This document shows, piece after piece, positions 35,055 through 46,797 of a DNA stretch of 64,000 bases. This DNA is from Cryptomeria japonica (Eukaryota > Streptophyta > Pinopsida > Cupressales > Cupressaceae), in the NCBI RefSeq assembly GCF_030272615.1, contig NC_081413.1, positions 186,646,669 to 186,710,668 on the forward strand, in the 5' to 3' direction. Numbering within the stretch: the first letter of the stretch is position 1; the number at the start of each line of letters is the position of its first letter. The position numbers and the translations under genes were made by a program. Under the pieces are notes generated by a model. It was not told the DNA's origin, made no database searches, and saw only the letters and a program-made list of their open reading frames with translations.

Positions 35055-35936
35055 TATTGGAATCCAAGAACATTAAGAAGGGGGGGTGAATCAGTGTTCT
35101 ACCAAAATATAAGATTTTAGCCTTATCAAAACATTAATTCATCAACCCGTAAACATAAATACATGTAACTAAAACAAATAATGCAAGCACATAAATGAAC
35201 ACCATATCACAGATAATTTATATGTGGAAAAACTCAATGAGGAAAAACCACAGTGGGATTTGTGACCCACAATATCAGTTCACTGGCCATATGAAGAGAT
35301 ATTACATATAATAGGGGCCTGCACATGTAGGAAGGCACACTTCCTAGAGCACACTGCTCATCACAAAGAGTCTCACTGACTACAATCACTTTCTGATACA
35401 AAACACAACAAAACTAAACTCATATAATGCATCTGCTATGCCTAATTGAGTTCTGGTTAAGGCTCTGACTGTTCCGGTTCTTAAACCCTAAACCCTTGTC
35501 GGGATAACATACACCTTATGAGTACCTTAGAAATTATCTACAAATCATTACAAAATATTGCTTTCGCATACAAATGATCTCGCATACATAAACTTTGCAT
35601 GTCGAATCTTATCTCCAATGTTATATCTTAAATGACCTAATAGTCTGACTTATATACCCTTACAAACATTTATGCCATAAGTCGGCTTACATATAAAATG
35701 ATAATACATGTCGACTCATTACAAAAACATATGAATTATAAAATGCTTTGCCGGTATACTATCCTTTTTGGGATCTCCAAGTGATGTTGGCTTCCCATAC
35801 CGGTACCTAGTCTGTCGGTTACCTTTGAAATCCTTGATGTCGGTAAAGTGTATGTCAGTGTCGATGAACCAAAATATGTTGCCAATGTTGCCATGAATGA
35901 CAACATAAGAAACCGAATGAGTGTCAATTGCCAACA
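35055..35936 (-). repeat. 5' LTR of element C
   Basis: 882 bp. The inner end reads TATTGG where the other LTR has TGTTGG. The outer end is TTGCCAACA, then TSD ACAAG. Hairpin at 35224-35251. Confidence 0.92.
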
Positions 35937-36653
35937 ACAAGGTGCTGACAAGTTCTTTGATTTCATTTACCGCACTATCAACCTTCTGAAAATAGCTAGT
36001 TATGTCCTCTCCTTCTTCCATTTTCAAATTTTCATATCTGTGCTTAGCTGTTAGCTTCTTTGATAATTGCACTCTGTCATTTTCTTCATAGATATCTCTC
36101 AACTTTTCCCAAACCTCATAAGCAGTATTTAACGAAATAACCTTTATCAATTCAATCTTAGATAAAACACTAACGATAGCATGCCTTGCCTTTTCATTCT
36201 CTTCATAAGACTGAATCACATCTGGAGTGGTAAGACCATTTGTTGGTTGAACATACTTAGTTTCCACTACTTTCCAAGTGTTGTATCCCAAAGAGATTAG
36301 GTAGCCTCTCATCTTCACTTTCCAGAAACTATAGCTGGATCATGAGGGATTCACTTAGCGAACCTGGGTTATAGCTCGTGTGTTCATGGCATACTAAATA
36401 ATCCCCCTATTTTCAAAAAATATTGCCCTAAACTCCTTTTTTGTCACTTGCCCCCCTATTTTCAGCAAATATTTTATTTTTCATAGCCTAAATTAAAAAT
36501 CCCCCTATTTTCATGGATAGACAATATATTGTACCCTTAGTTTTGGGATATTAAACGCCCCAAAAAGAATGCACGTGATATAATATTGCCTAGATAGTGA
36601 AGCCCCCATGAGTTACATCCTTCAAAAATAGGAATAGTCAATTTATGTGCCAT
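35937..36653 (-). pseudogene. E1 gag N-terminal part
   Basis: 35937-35941 is the right TSD of C. Gag starts MAHKLTIPIFEG at 36653, 50 bp behind the PBS, is interrupted by a 260-bp insertion (36347-36606), and resumes SSYSFWKVKMRGYLISLGYN near 36340. The open stretch continues VVETKYVQPTNG, LRDIYEENDRVQLSKKL and ENLKMEEGEDITSYF, up to VNEIKELVST at the C insertion. The start was chosen because removal of the insertion puts the ATG in frame with the rest. Confidence 0.8.
36347..36606. mobile_element. MITE-like 260-bp insertion in E1 gag
   Basis: Flanked by CATGAG at 36341-36346 and 36607-36612. Removing it with one TSD copy restores the gag frame. The ends are imperfect inverted repeats (GGATTCACTTAG against GGGGCTTCACTATC). 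The interior carries three copies of CCCCCTATTTTCA (about 36403, 36452, 36501). No coding capacity. Confidence 0.6.
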
Positions 36654-36702
36654 CGAATCAAGATCTACCTCAAGTGGTTAAGCTCTTCTCCAAGGAACCA
36701 AA

Positions 36703-36716
36703 GCTCTTATACCAAT
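36703..36716 (-). other. Primer binding site of E1, one base changed
   Basis: ATTGGTATAAGAGC in element direction, one change from the tRNA-Met complement, between gag and the 5' LTR. Confidence 0.85.
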
Positions 36717-38313
36717 TATTGAATATCCGAGCAATTGAGGCGGGGGGTTGAATCAATTGATTACTTAAAACAATCTTTTATCATGTTCACATCTAGATCC
36801 AAACCAACAGAATTACTTAACACGGAGATAGCATGAAAACAAAAATATACAATAGATTATACAATGAACACCAGACATGACATGAAAAACCACAGAGAAT
36901 GTTAGTTCTCAATATAAGCATCGGTTAAGGTGACACTGATTGAGTTAATTTTTACAAAGGGTGGCTCACTACCAAATAAAGAGAGAAAGAAAGAAAGAAT
37001 CCACCATTGAAACACAATCTGCACAAACCGGATTGCTTTTGATGCCTCAATACCAACACACTTTCACATATCACCAACAGTCGGATCTTTCCTTTCCAAT
37101 CTCGCATATCTTCAAAACAATATCACACTTTTTTTATATCTAACTCAATCATATCACTCTCACATATATGTTGTCTTCCAAGAAGCATAATCTTCCAAGT
37201 CGGTCAAGATAGAGATCTAAAAAGGGTCAACACTAAACATTCTGGTGGTGGGAAGGAATGAGTAGTAGACCAACACACATCAATTCTTAGATCAACATGA
37301 TATAATCATTACATATTTCGGACCCAAAAACCTGACACACATGCTACACCATAAGCCATTGCACATCCTCGAATTCCGAACTAAATATGGACCCAAACAC
37401 CATCACCCAAAGAAACAAAAATAAGAATAGGACCAAGATACACATGAATACCAACAATCAACACCATATCCAATAACCTAAAATATCTGAATCACCAGCA
37501 CATCTTCTGGAGCACCAAAGATTCTGGGAACACATATTCTGAATCACCAATACCAAGAACATCAGAGACATTAATGCCAACCAATATGTTGACATCAATG
37601 ACAATCACTTAACAACATCAACATTGCAACTACAATAATCTGCAACAATACAATATGAAATATAATTTGAAGTATAATGGAAAGAGCATCTAACAAATGC
37701 TAATAATAGTTCGCAGTTTAAGCACTCATTTGACTCTTCTGATAAATCTTTGAATCTTTGATCTGTTTTAGATTCACACCACTTTCGCACTATCTGTCTT
37801 TCTTATCACCACATCATTGTACACACTATTACAAAGAAATTTTGATCTTTTATACCATCTGGACCAATTGTATACATTATGAATTCGGCTAAGAAAAGAT
37901 GTAACGTATGAATTGCCACCGAACCAAAAACAACAAATTCCACCAATGTGGAACACACAAAATCATGTATATTGTTAGCTTCATCAACTGCAAGAGATCT
38001 GTCCATTTCGCATGCTACTGAATATCCCTAAACACCTTTAAGGGGTAGATTGATATACATCAACCCTTAATCCAGACCGAAATATGATCACCACATACTC
38101 CGAAAACATATCAAGATAATATCACTCGGCCTTCTAGACCACTTTAGGTGGAATATGATCATCTGGATAATATCTATCTCATATATACAAAAATTATGCA
38201 TAACTGAACCAAGCTGAGAGATACCGAACTACTTCCAAACCTGAGGAGTTGACATCAATGACAAGTTGCGGGAATATTGCAACATTGGTGCTTCTAGTAT
38301 GATGGTGCCAACA
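36717..38313 (-). repeat. 5' LTR of E1
   Basis: From TATTGAATATCC next to the PBS to GGTGCCAACA at 38313, the same end type as A, C and F. 1597 bp if that end is right. The partner LTR is outside the window, so the end is set by motif only; the next bases AAATT would be the TSD. A (GAAA)n run is at 36979-36998. Confidence 0.65.
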
Positions 38314-38318
38314 AAATT

Positions 38319-38520
38319 TCTAAAAATAATATTTATACAAGCAATATTTTTGTTGTGGTTTTCTCTTGCAAGGTTTTCCACGTAAACTTTGTTGTTGTTG
38401 TGTTTCTCCTTGTTTGATTTCTCATATATGTTAATTTAGATAAATCTTGAGGTAATTAAATGAGTTTTAGAAGGTAAAAATAATATTGTTATACCAATTC
38501 ACCCTCCTCTCAGTACAACT
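38319..38520 (+). repeat. Possible copia LTR fragment, plus orientation
   Basis: Contains GGTTTTCCACGTAAAC and ends near CACCCTCCTCTCAGTACAACT. Both are reverse-complement counterparts of sequences in the minus-strand copia LTRs (ACGTGGAAAACC and GTACTGAGAGGGGG). Probably the 3' part of an older LTR into which E1 inserted. Confidence 0.4.
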
Positions 38521-39285
38521 GTGTGCTCATCGCATTCATCATTCAAACATCAACTATTCAAGCTTCAACCACTCTAGCATCGAATCATTCAAATACTAAT
38601 GGTTAAGACATCATCATTCAACTATCGATTTCTTAAAGTACCATTTAAGCATCCACTCACCAATCCTTCAAGAAATGATATTCAAGAGAAATCAAGCAAT
38701 CAACAATAATCTAGCTAATTCCTCAAGAAATCAATTTTGAATTTTTGGAAGTGTCTTGTTGATATGAAGGATGGCCAGCCTTCCGAGTACATGATAGATG
38801 AAAGGATAACCCACCTTTCATGTTCATATCAAGTTGAACAAGAGATGGAATGTACGACCAACCTTCCATGATCTTGGGCTTGATCAAAGAGGACGAAAAT
38901 CCTCCAAGGTGGATTGAGAGGTATACGGGTGGCCCACCTTCCACACTCTCAACAATTCAAGGACAATCAACCTCGATAATTACCATTAGCAAGTGTTCCC
39001 AAGGAGTTCATGATGTGATTGATTATGCAGAATATGCTACGATGTATTGATCTAAATATTAATGGTGTTATTATATATTGATCTAAGTGTTATTGATCTT
39101 CAACAAGACAATTTGAAGGAGAATTATTGCACAAAATCAAGAAAGTTCTATCTTCTGAATTATCCATAGAATTGTAAGAATATTATAATAAAATTTCTTC
39201 ATTTTTGATAAAATTATATTTATAAATATATTGTACTTCTCATCTTAAGTTGGAATTGTTGTTTTGAGGCAAAAATTAGAAATAT
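38521..39285. other. No gene recognised
   Basis: Short ORFs on both strands at 38720-39050 are without recognised similarity. CCAGCCTTCC / CCAACCTTCC / CCCACCTTCC recurs at 38774, 38858 and 38932. Confidence 0.4.
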
Positions 39286-41431
39286 CCCAAAAAGGGATGT
39301 TGCACTAACTTCCACCCCAATTCTTAGAGCTCCAAATCTAGGTGGTCATTTTGTAGTCATCGGTGCTTCATTTGAAGGTTTGGGTGGTGTGCTTATGCAA
39401 AGTGGTCACACAACATATGGATCCAACAAATTGTGTCCATATGAGCTAAATTATCCTTCACGTGATTTGGAATTACCTACAAAAATGCGTTCTCTCCCAT
39501 GTTTGGAGACATTACTTATTGAGAAAGTAGATTGAGCCCATGTTTGGAGACATTACTTATTGAGAAAGTAGATTGAGCTTAAGCTAGACAATCAAGGATT
39601 TAAGTACATCTACACCCAACCAAACCTCAATGCAGAACAAAGATGATGGTTGAGTTGTTTTCAAAATATGATTTTGATACAAGTTACATAAAAGGAAAAG
39701 AGAATCGAGTTGTTGATGTATTGAGTTGAAGACATATTGTGGCAATGGTCTCAAATCAATCAACTTTCAACATCAAGCAATAAGAAATTCCTCAATAGAT
39801 GGATTATATAAGCAATTCAAAAGAGCACTTTTAGAAAATCGTCAAGATGCAAAACATGAGGGGTATCATTTTGAATTGGATGAATTAATGAGGTACAAAG
39901 TCAAAATTTATCTTCCAGACCAAGGTGGTTTAAGAAATCTTGTGTTAAAAGAAGCATATTATGCTAAGTATTCAGGTCATTGAGGAGTAACAAAGTTGTT
40001 AGCAAATTTGAAATCATTTTATTTTTTGGAAAGGTATGAAATAGGATGTTGCAAGATTTGTAGCTAGATGTTTAGAATATCAATGAGTCGAGGATTTTTG
40101 TACCTTCATAATATTTTCGAACAAAAATGGCAAGTTATTAGTATGGACTTTGTTCAAGGTTTACCTATGTCGAACAATTCTTCTAGTTGTAAACAAACTT
40201 AAAAATGCAACTCATTTTAATCTAGGAAACCTCACCAATGGAGCACATATCCTAGCATGAAAATTTGTGCAATAAATATTCACATTACATGCAATTCCTA
40301 AGAACATTATCTTAGATAGGGATGCACAAATGACTTCAAGGTTTTGACAAACCTTGTTTTCAACACTAGGAACTCAATTGAATATAAGTTTAACCTACCA
40401 TCCATAAGTAGATGGTCAAACAAAAAAATTAAATCAAGTGCTAGAGAATCTATTGAGGATGTATTGCATAGATCAACAATTTAAGTGTGAGGACTCCCTT
40501 CCATTAGTTGAGTTTTCTTATAATATATCTTATCATTGTGCTATTAAAATGACTCTTTTTGAAGCATTATATGGCACAAAGTGTCAAACTCCTATAACTT
40601 GGAATAAACAAGAAGCTAGAATTAACCTTAGGTTAGAAATGTTGATGGAAATGGAAGAGCAAGTTTAACTAATTTGAAAAATATTAGTAGAAACAAATGA
40701 GAGACAAAAAAGCAATGTTGATGCCAAGCATACTCCACAACAATTTTCAATTGGATACAAAGTTTTATCAAGAATCGGACCTCAAAAGAATTCTATAAAT
40801 TTTGAAAAGTCGACCAAACTAGCACCTAGATATATGTCTATTTGATATCCCAAAAGTAATCAACTCAATTGTGTATAGACAAGGTACATCATTATCGAAT
40901 TGTACTATATTAGAGAAAAGGAAAATAATATTATCTAGAATTCATACTTACATATCCATTTTTTCGGAAAGAAAAAAAATCATTCAACGGGATATCCAAT
41001 TAACAACAAAATATGAAAAATTTGAATAATTTCAAGTGATTGAATTAAAAGGCTCCTTCAAAATATTGCTCTAACAATGACTCTCGCTCACATGCATGAT
41101 GTATTTCATGCATTCTATTTTAAAAGGTGTGTACTTGGATTAAATCATGTTCTTGATGGGAATGCTCTTCAAGTTTTTGGATCAAAGAGTGGTCACAATG
41201 AAGCCTCTTAGAGTGCTTGAGGTTCACAAGCTCCATTTGTGTAATAGAGAAGTCACTCAATGCAAGGTCCAAAGAGACCAATACTTAAAGGACAGTTGGA
41301 AAGACTAAAGAGTTCCATTGTAGATTTCTATATTTGTTTAACTAAGTTAGAATATGGGAAAGAATTGTTGTTCTTTATTTACTCTAGTTTGAACCAAATC
41401 ATTGAGGACAGTGATCTTTAAGAGGGAGGAG
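39286..41431 (+). pseudogene. Ty3/gypsy (chromovirus-like) RNase H and integrase remnant
   Basis: RNase H from about 39310: LRAPNLGGHFVVIGASFEG, then PYELNYPSRDLEL and KGKENRVVDVL. The integrase zinc region and core follow: LPDQGGLRNLVLKEAYY (39900-39980), a region with DRDAQMTSRF near 40318, YHPxVDGQTKK near 40400 and LPLVEFSYNISYH near 40500. A C-terminal tail (41080-41330, HDVFHAFYFKRCV and NREVTQCKVQRDQ) resembles the region of the chromodomain. The polypurine tract TTTAAGAGGGAGGAGA ends near 41432. Many stops and shifts; an old dead copy. Confidence 0.75.
39496..39577. repeat. 41-bp tandem duplication
   Basis: Two identical 41-bp units starting CCCATGTTTGGAGACATT at 39496 and 39537, inside the gypsy RNase H remnant. 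Confidence 0.9.
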
Positions 41432-41432
41432 A

Positions 41433-42180
41433 CATCATACCCCATTTTTGGATCAAGTTGATTCTATCATTTTAACTAACTATAAGTTAAATGCCATGTT
41501 ATGTGTTTCAAATTATGATATCACGGTGTTTTGTGGATATTTACACTAAGATTGTTCTACTTTATTTATGTTATGACAAAAAAGAATATTATAATGATAT
41601 TGATTGAAAAGATATAAATGGGAATTTATTATTATCTTTATAATGTTTTGTGAATGATTTATATTAGCTATGATATTATGATTAATGGACTAACTACTTT
41701 GTTAGTTAAATGAGGTGGATGCAGGAAATTAGTTTTCCCTCTCAAACAAGGAGGGACAACATCACCAAATTGAGGGAAGTATATCAAGGAGAACTACTAA
41801 ATCTTGGCTTTGAGAATTCTCTCTCAAACACAAAATAGTGTCTTGTTGCATATAAATTGTTTTGAAATTCACCTTGCATAGTTGTGATGAAACCTTGCAT
41901 CATAACATTATTACAATTTTGAAGATTAGTTGTTCTCCATCTCTCTACCCATCTTGTTATCTCGTTAATTAATATTGACTTTTCTCATGTGCCTTCTTGT
42001 GGTGGTAGGATTGTTTGATAGATGTTCATCGTTGATGACCTTCTTAACTCATCTAAATGACATCAATCATCTAAACCTTCGAGCAATCAATAATTAAAGG
42101 ATATAAAGTATACCCTTAGTTCTTCAATTAGATTGACCTTACACTATAGAATTTCAATTTGAGGTACTATGCTCCCATCC
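41433..42180 (+). repeat. Probable gypsy LTR after the polypurine tract
   Basis: Begins CATCATACCCCATTTTTGG right after the purine tract; related gypsy LTRs begin TGTCATACCCC, so the TG seems mutated. The right end is uncertain. GAGGTACTATGCTCC near 42161 resembles a decayed tRNA-Met PBS. Confidence 0.4.
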
Positions 42181-42239
42181 CTTTGAAATTCCAATTAAAC
42201 AAACACGCTTTGCTCTGCACTTTGAAATACCCAAAATGA

Positions 42240-42620
42240 CATACAAAAAGTCATTCGTGAATTTCACATTGCTTGTAATAACATGTTTTATAATGATAAC
42301 TATCTATGTCACATTTTACCTTGTAGCCTAGGGAGGCAAGCTTTGGATTGGTTTATTCATCTCCCTAACCCTAAAGGGACAACAAACACATTTGAGCATT
42401 TTGTAAAACATTTTTAATGTAGCAAGCAGCGAATTAACAATGCTTGATATTTCTAATGCAAAAAAAACATATGTTAAGCTTTTCCACTTTCTTTAATGAT
42501 GGTGAAATCTAGGCAATATATTTTCATGACCTATACACAATAAATAGCTTGTACATATAAATTTTTAACAAATCTTAATGTTAAAATGGCCTTTCATTTA
42601 TAAATACATGGTCTACCCAC
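42240..42620 (+). pseudogene. Ty3/gypsy gag fragment
   Basis: The frame around 42300-42430 reads CHILPCSLGRQALDWFIHLP, then GTTNTFEHFVKHF, matching the central Retrotrans_gag pattern (aromatic WF-x-LP-x-G followed by F-x-x-F-x-x-x-F). Flanking frames are shifted. No start or stop can be assigned. Confidence 0.6.
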
Positions 42621-45600
42621 CTTTGACAAGATCATTGAAAAAGATGTTCAAATTGAGAAGGCATTAATCACTAAAGGTATGCAAAGCTTTTTCAAATGAT
42701 CAGTATAACAATAATAACTACAATGAGAAGGTCAAATTCTTTGCAAAAACAACACCAATGATACAAGACATGTTGGTCAAAACACAAATGAACTTGTATA
42801 GGATCACCTAAAAAAAAAAGAAATGTCAATACACAAACTTGTAGTGAACCCTTGAACAATGTATTATAAGTGAATATGATCAACTTCCCACATCCTAAGT
42901 TCTATAATGATGACAAACCAAAACTGCATGATACTATCGAGTCAAAGACCATACAACAAATAAATGCATGAACCTTAAAAATTACATCTGATATTTGATA
43001 GATTGAGTTAACATTGAAGTCAAAGGAGCACCATCATCTTTGCCCAAACTAGACCCTGACACATACTAAAACCCTAAAGCACAATCAGAGTCAACCATAT
43101 CCCAAACAAAACTTGGGACAAGATAATCACACATAATATCCACTCCCACAAAGCTTCTTGTGACTATGATTATATCATGAACCACATTAGGAAATATGTT
43201 AGGTCCCAAAACTGCTGATCCTAAATCCTAGAACTCCTTCACTTTCGAGGCTAGGGATTTGCCTTCAAGAAAGTAAATAGGGGCTTATAAATAGATTCAA
43301 GATGATTAAATGCTAACCGATGAGGGTAATTAACCTCTCCTACACTTTGATCTCAAATTAAGCTTAAGAGGTTGTTATCCTTAACAAGTTTATGAATGAA
43401 TTAAAATGAATAATCAATAGAACAAATGATAGCTATACCCAAATATACTCTTGACCCCTATATATTTCACTACATCAAGATTATCTACCTACATAGACCT
43501 CTTTTATAGCTAATATTATACTCACATGTATCTACCAATATTTGTAGCACTGTAATTACTCGAGATGATTCCATTTAACAGTTTATAAACAATTGCAAAG
43601 TACAACCATGTTGGGAATGGTACACAAACTATTCAACAGCTTTGGTTTACTTCATTAAACCATAAACAAGATGCTTTAGTCCTATCCAACTTCCTATTAT
43701 TAATGGTAATTGATAATGTACATGGGAGGACAAAGTCTTCAGGGTCGGTGCCTTATTGGGTCACGGAGTCACATTCAACTATTAAAAGCAAAAACAAGAA
43801 GTTATAGTAGAGGCAAGATATACTATAACAACATCTGCTTAATAATCCCTTCTCAAGCTTGCAACTGTTCACCTATAACAAGAACGACCATTACAAACAA
43901 CAGATTGCAATGTATTACGATGTTGCAAAACCTATAAAACTCTAGTTAAATACTCATATCAACAAATGTAATGAAAGAAATCTCACAAGAAGAAAGGCCT
44001 GTCACACTTCTATACCCACCAAATTTCTCAAAATACCAAAAATTGACCAAGGAGAGATGTAATTAGATATATTATCTACAATACCAGAGCCTTTCTGCAA
44101 GTTCTAGAATGCTTTGCTCTAAATAGTAAATGAAAAATAATCAAAGTTGAAACCCTATAATACTCGTTACAATTTGGCTATGTGGAAACCTACAAAATGA
44201 CCAACCCTTACAATGAAGAAAGAGCACGTATTTATACATTTCCGTCCCGTCTTTGAATCTGAGAAAGGCAATGTGGCTGCATGGTATTGGAGAGATCACC
44301 CACGCTATAGCATCATTTTCTTTAGTGCTCATTGAAGACAAGGGAAAAAAATGCAATAAATTACTAGGTCTTCAAGGACGTAATCAACATCCTTACAAGT
44401 ATCCTTGCACTTAATCGCTTTTCAACTTGTTGCCTACACACTCTCTACTGCTCTTAACACCATTGAGCACTTTTAACCAAGACACTGTCAATCTTGGCAT
44501 GAAATAATGAAAAATATAAAAGGGAATGCTTTGCAATGATCCCTTAAGTGTTTATTTATAATCTCAATCTGACTGACTTGGGCAAAACTGCTATGACACG
44601 AAGAATTGCCAGCCTGATGATTCTGGGAGTTGTCCTAGACAAAACTATTCTCTATTTTATGCTTCATTTATAAAGGACCAGCTTCAGCTGTGTTTGACTC
44701 TTAAGCTGTCGTACTCTCCTTACATCTGCAACTTTTGTAAACCTCTACGAATTTGCATACTTTGTTCTTGCTAAAATTGATCATGTCAGAACTGTTATTA
44801 AGTTGCATATTTACTTGATTTTAGTCTGAAATTAGAGGCTTACTGCATTGAATTTAGTATTTTTCATGACCCAATTCAGTTCAGCTGCTAACCATACACA
44901 AGTTGCAAATGGAAAATTTGTTATCTATTGGTTTGTGGTAATCAGGCCCTAACCAGAAACTATCAAGCATTGGATGGTAAGAAGGTAGAATATCAAACAG
45001 AATCGATGGAACAGTCCTAAAAGAGGAAGTCCACTCGGATCGTTGTGCTGAATTTTCTAGTTAAGAGATGCTCAAGTCCTAGTCTCAGAATTTATTACAG
45101 AAGGAATCAGTCAACTAACAAATATTAATAGATCCTTGTAAGGATTTCCTAAGAAATTGAACTTGTTTCGAGTCTTGACCCAATCAATATTAATCCTTGC
45201 GAACTACTTTCCAGGCATAAACAAATTTGGTACCTTTCTCCATTTCCCTCTAACTTAGATATAAAAGCACGTATGAATTCCTTTACACACAAATTTTTAT
45301 TTAATTCATCTTAAGTTAGAGAGTGAAAGTATCAAAGTTAACCCTCTCTTCAGAAAAAGAACATTTATACCTCAAGTAGAAAACCGATAAATGAGGATTT
45401 TATTCAACTTGGAGGTTTTGTGCTACCATGTTATTCGTTCTCACATGTAACAAGTCCACTGGATGTATGGCACAGAATCCCCAGAATAGCACCTCAAAAT
45501 TTAGTCGTACTTTTCGATTTATTAGCTTTGATTAAAGCCATTTTAAAAATCCTGATTTACCATTGTTACTTTTAGTACTCAAAATTCCATGTTCTCCTTT

Positions 45601-46185
45601 GTTCAATAATGATTATTATGTGAGTTACTTTCCTTTTTTCTTTCATTAGATTAAAACAATGAGATATCCTTACACATTGGATAGCTATTGCATTTCAGTA
45701 AGTCTAATCTCCTTTCAAGAACTTACCCAGTCAAGTATGGTGGCAACAGCCCTAATCCAAGAAGTAGCACATAATATCTAGCTAAACTTAATTCAAATTA
45801 ATAAGAAATAATTCAATTCCTACTTTTGGGGATTCTACTAAATTGTTTAATTCATGGCCTCTACATCAGGCGACCCTTAGTGAGAAGCTAAAAAATCACT
45901 TTTTATATATTTTAGAATACTGCATCTTGCCCATCCAGGCTCAGGGCACCGAATCTTTGAAATTTAAATTATCTTTGTACAAAGAGAATCTTATATCAAT
46001 AACTTACCCTTCAGTTTGATATACTACTATAATCCTTATCTTCTTTGTCCAGCTAGGGTTTTTGGATTGTCTGTACACACATTACCATGAATGGGTATGC
46101 CTCACACTTGAACAAACTCATCTAAATAGCTGATTCAGTTCCAGGTTCACAGTTTCAGCAATAAAAAAAGAGGTCGGGTTAGTTT
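42621..46185. other. No gene recognised
   Basis: AT-rich, short ORFs only, no motif on either strand that I can assign. It may be gypsy interior debris (42.6-43.2 kb) passing into downstream flank of the gene at 49-50 kb. Confidence 0.5.
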
Positions 46186-46230
46186 TGGGTTCATCCATAC
46201 AAAAACATATAAAAAGCATTAATGTATAAA

Positions 46231-46744
46231 TATTTTAACCTAAAAACAGAAATAGCCACATAACATACATTTAACAAACAAAACAAGCATCAATCTTTTA
46301 TAGATTCAAATGTTCCTAGCATTAAAAGCTTAACTCCCTTTGAATGGACCCCACAGAGAGCATAAAAATTAATAATAAAACCCAGTACTAGTGCATTGGC
46401 ACTTCAAAAGCAGAAATATTTTAACCTAAAAACAGAAATAGCCACATAACATACATTTAACAAACAAAACAAGCATAAATCTTTTATAGATTCAAAACTC
46501 CCTTTGAATGGACCCCACAGAGAGCATAAAAATTAATAATAAAACCCAGTACTAGTGCATTGGCACTTCAAAAGCAGAAATATTTTAACCTAAAAACAGA
46601 AATAGCCACATAACATACATTTAACAAACAAAACAAGCATAAATCTTTTATAGATTCAAAACTCCCTTTGAATGGACCCCACAGAGAGCATAAAAATTAA
46701 TAATAAAACCCAGTACTAGTGCATTGGCACTTCAAAAGCAGAAA
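46231..46744. repeat. Tandem triplication, unit about 164 bp
   Basis: Units begin at 46231, 46417 and 46581 (TATTTTAACCTAAAAACAG). Copies 2 and 3 are 164 bp and virtually identical. Copy 1 is 186 bp because of 22 extra bases (about 46308-46329). Near-identity points to a recent duplication. Confidence 0.93.
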
Positions 46745-46789
46745 CAAGTAAAGAATTCAGTGTTAACAACGTGAAGCCAGTAATTATTG

Positions 46790-46797
46790 GTTTATAT
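46790..46797. repeat. 8-bp target site duplication GTTTATAT, left, of the MITE
   Basis: GTTTATAT at 46790-46797 and 47336-47343, exactly flanking inverted ends. Confidence 0.88.

Larger units (their letters stand above)
17224..35936 (-). mobile_element. Non-autonomous LTR retrotransposon C with zinc-knuckle ORF and unknown long ORF
   Basis: LTRs 17224-18104 and 35055-35936 (881 and 882 bp), TSD ACAAG, PBS 35041-35054, polypurine tract 18105-18119. With D (18576-23335) and F (25008-32137) removed, the element is about 6.8 kb. On the minus strand it has a coiled-coil plus CCHC protein (34986-33966), then a long ORF (33464 to 18351). No protease, integrase, RT or RNase H is found. Its replication would have to be served in trans by an autonomous copia element (inference). 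It sits in E1 gag. Confidence 0.88.
1..38313 (-). mobile_element. Outermost Ty1/copia LTR retrotransposon E1, 5' portion, split by nested insertions
   Basis: E1 reads right to left: 5' LTR 36717-38313, PBS 36703-36716, gag start 36653, gag to integrase at 35942-36653 and 15764-17223, integrase C-terminus, RT and RNase H at 2025-1. The 3' LTR lies beyond the left edge. The pieces join in frame when the insertions are taken out. Across 2026-15763 the integrase segment continues as EAARSMIKGA, and across 17224-35936 gag continues into the DEDTIENILIFLPK stretch. The element is dead: frameshifts, stops and a changed protease motif. It is the oldest layer of the nest because everything else to its left lies within it. 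Confidence 0.85.

Noticed and set aside
36979-36998. GAAA microsatellite
   Set aside because: Five imperfect units in the E1 LTR; ordinary simple repeat.
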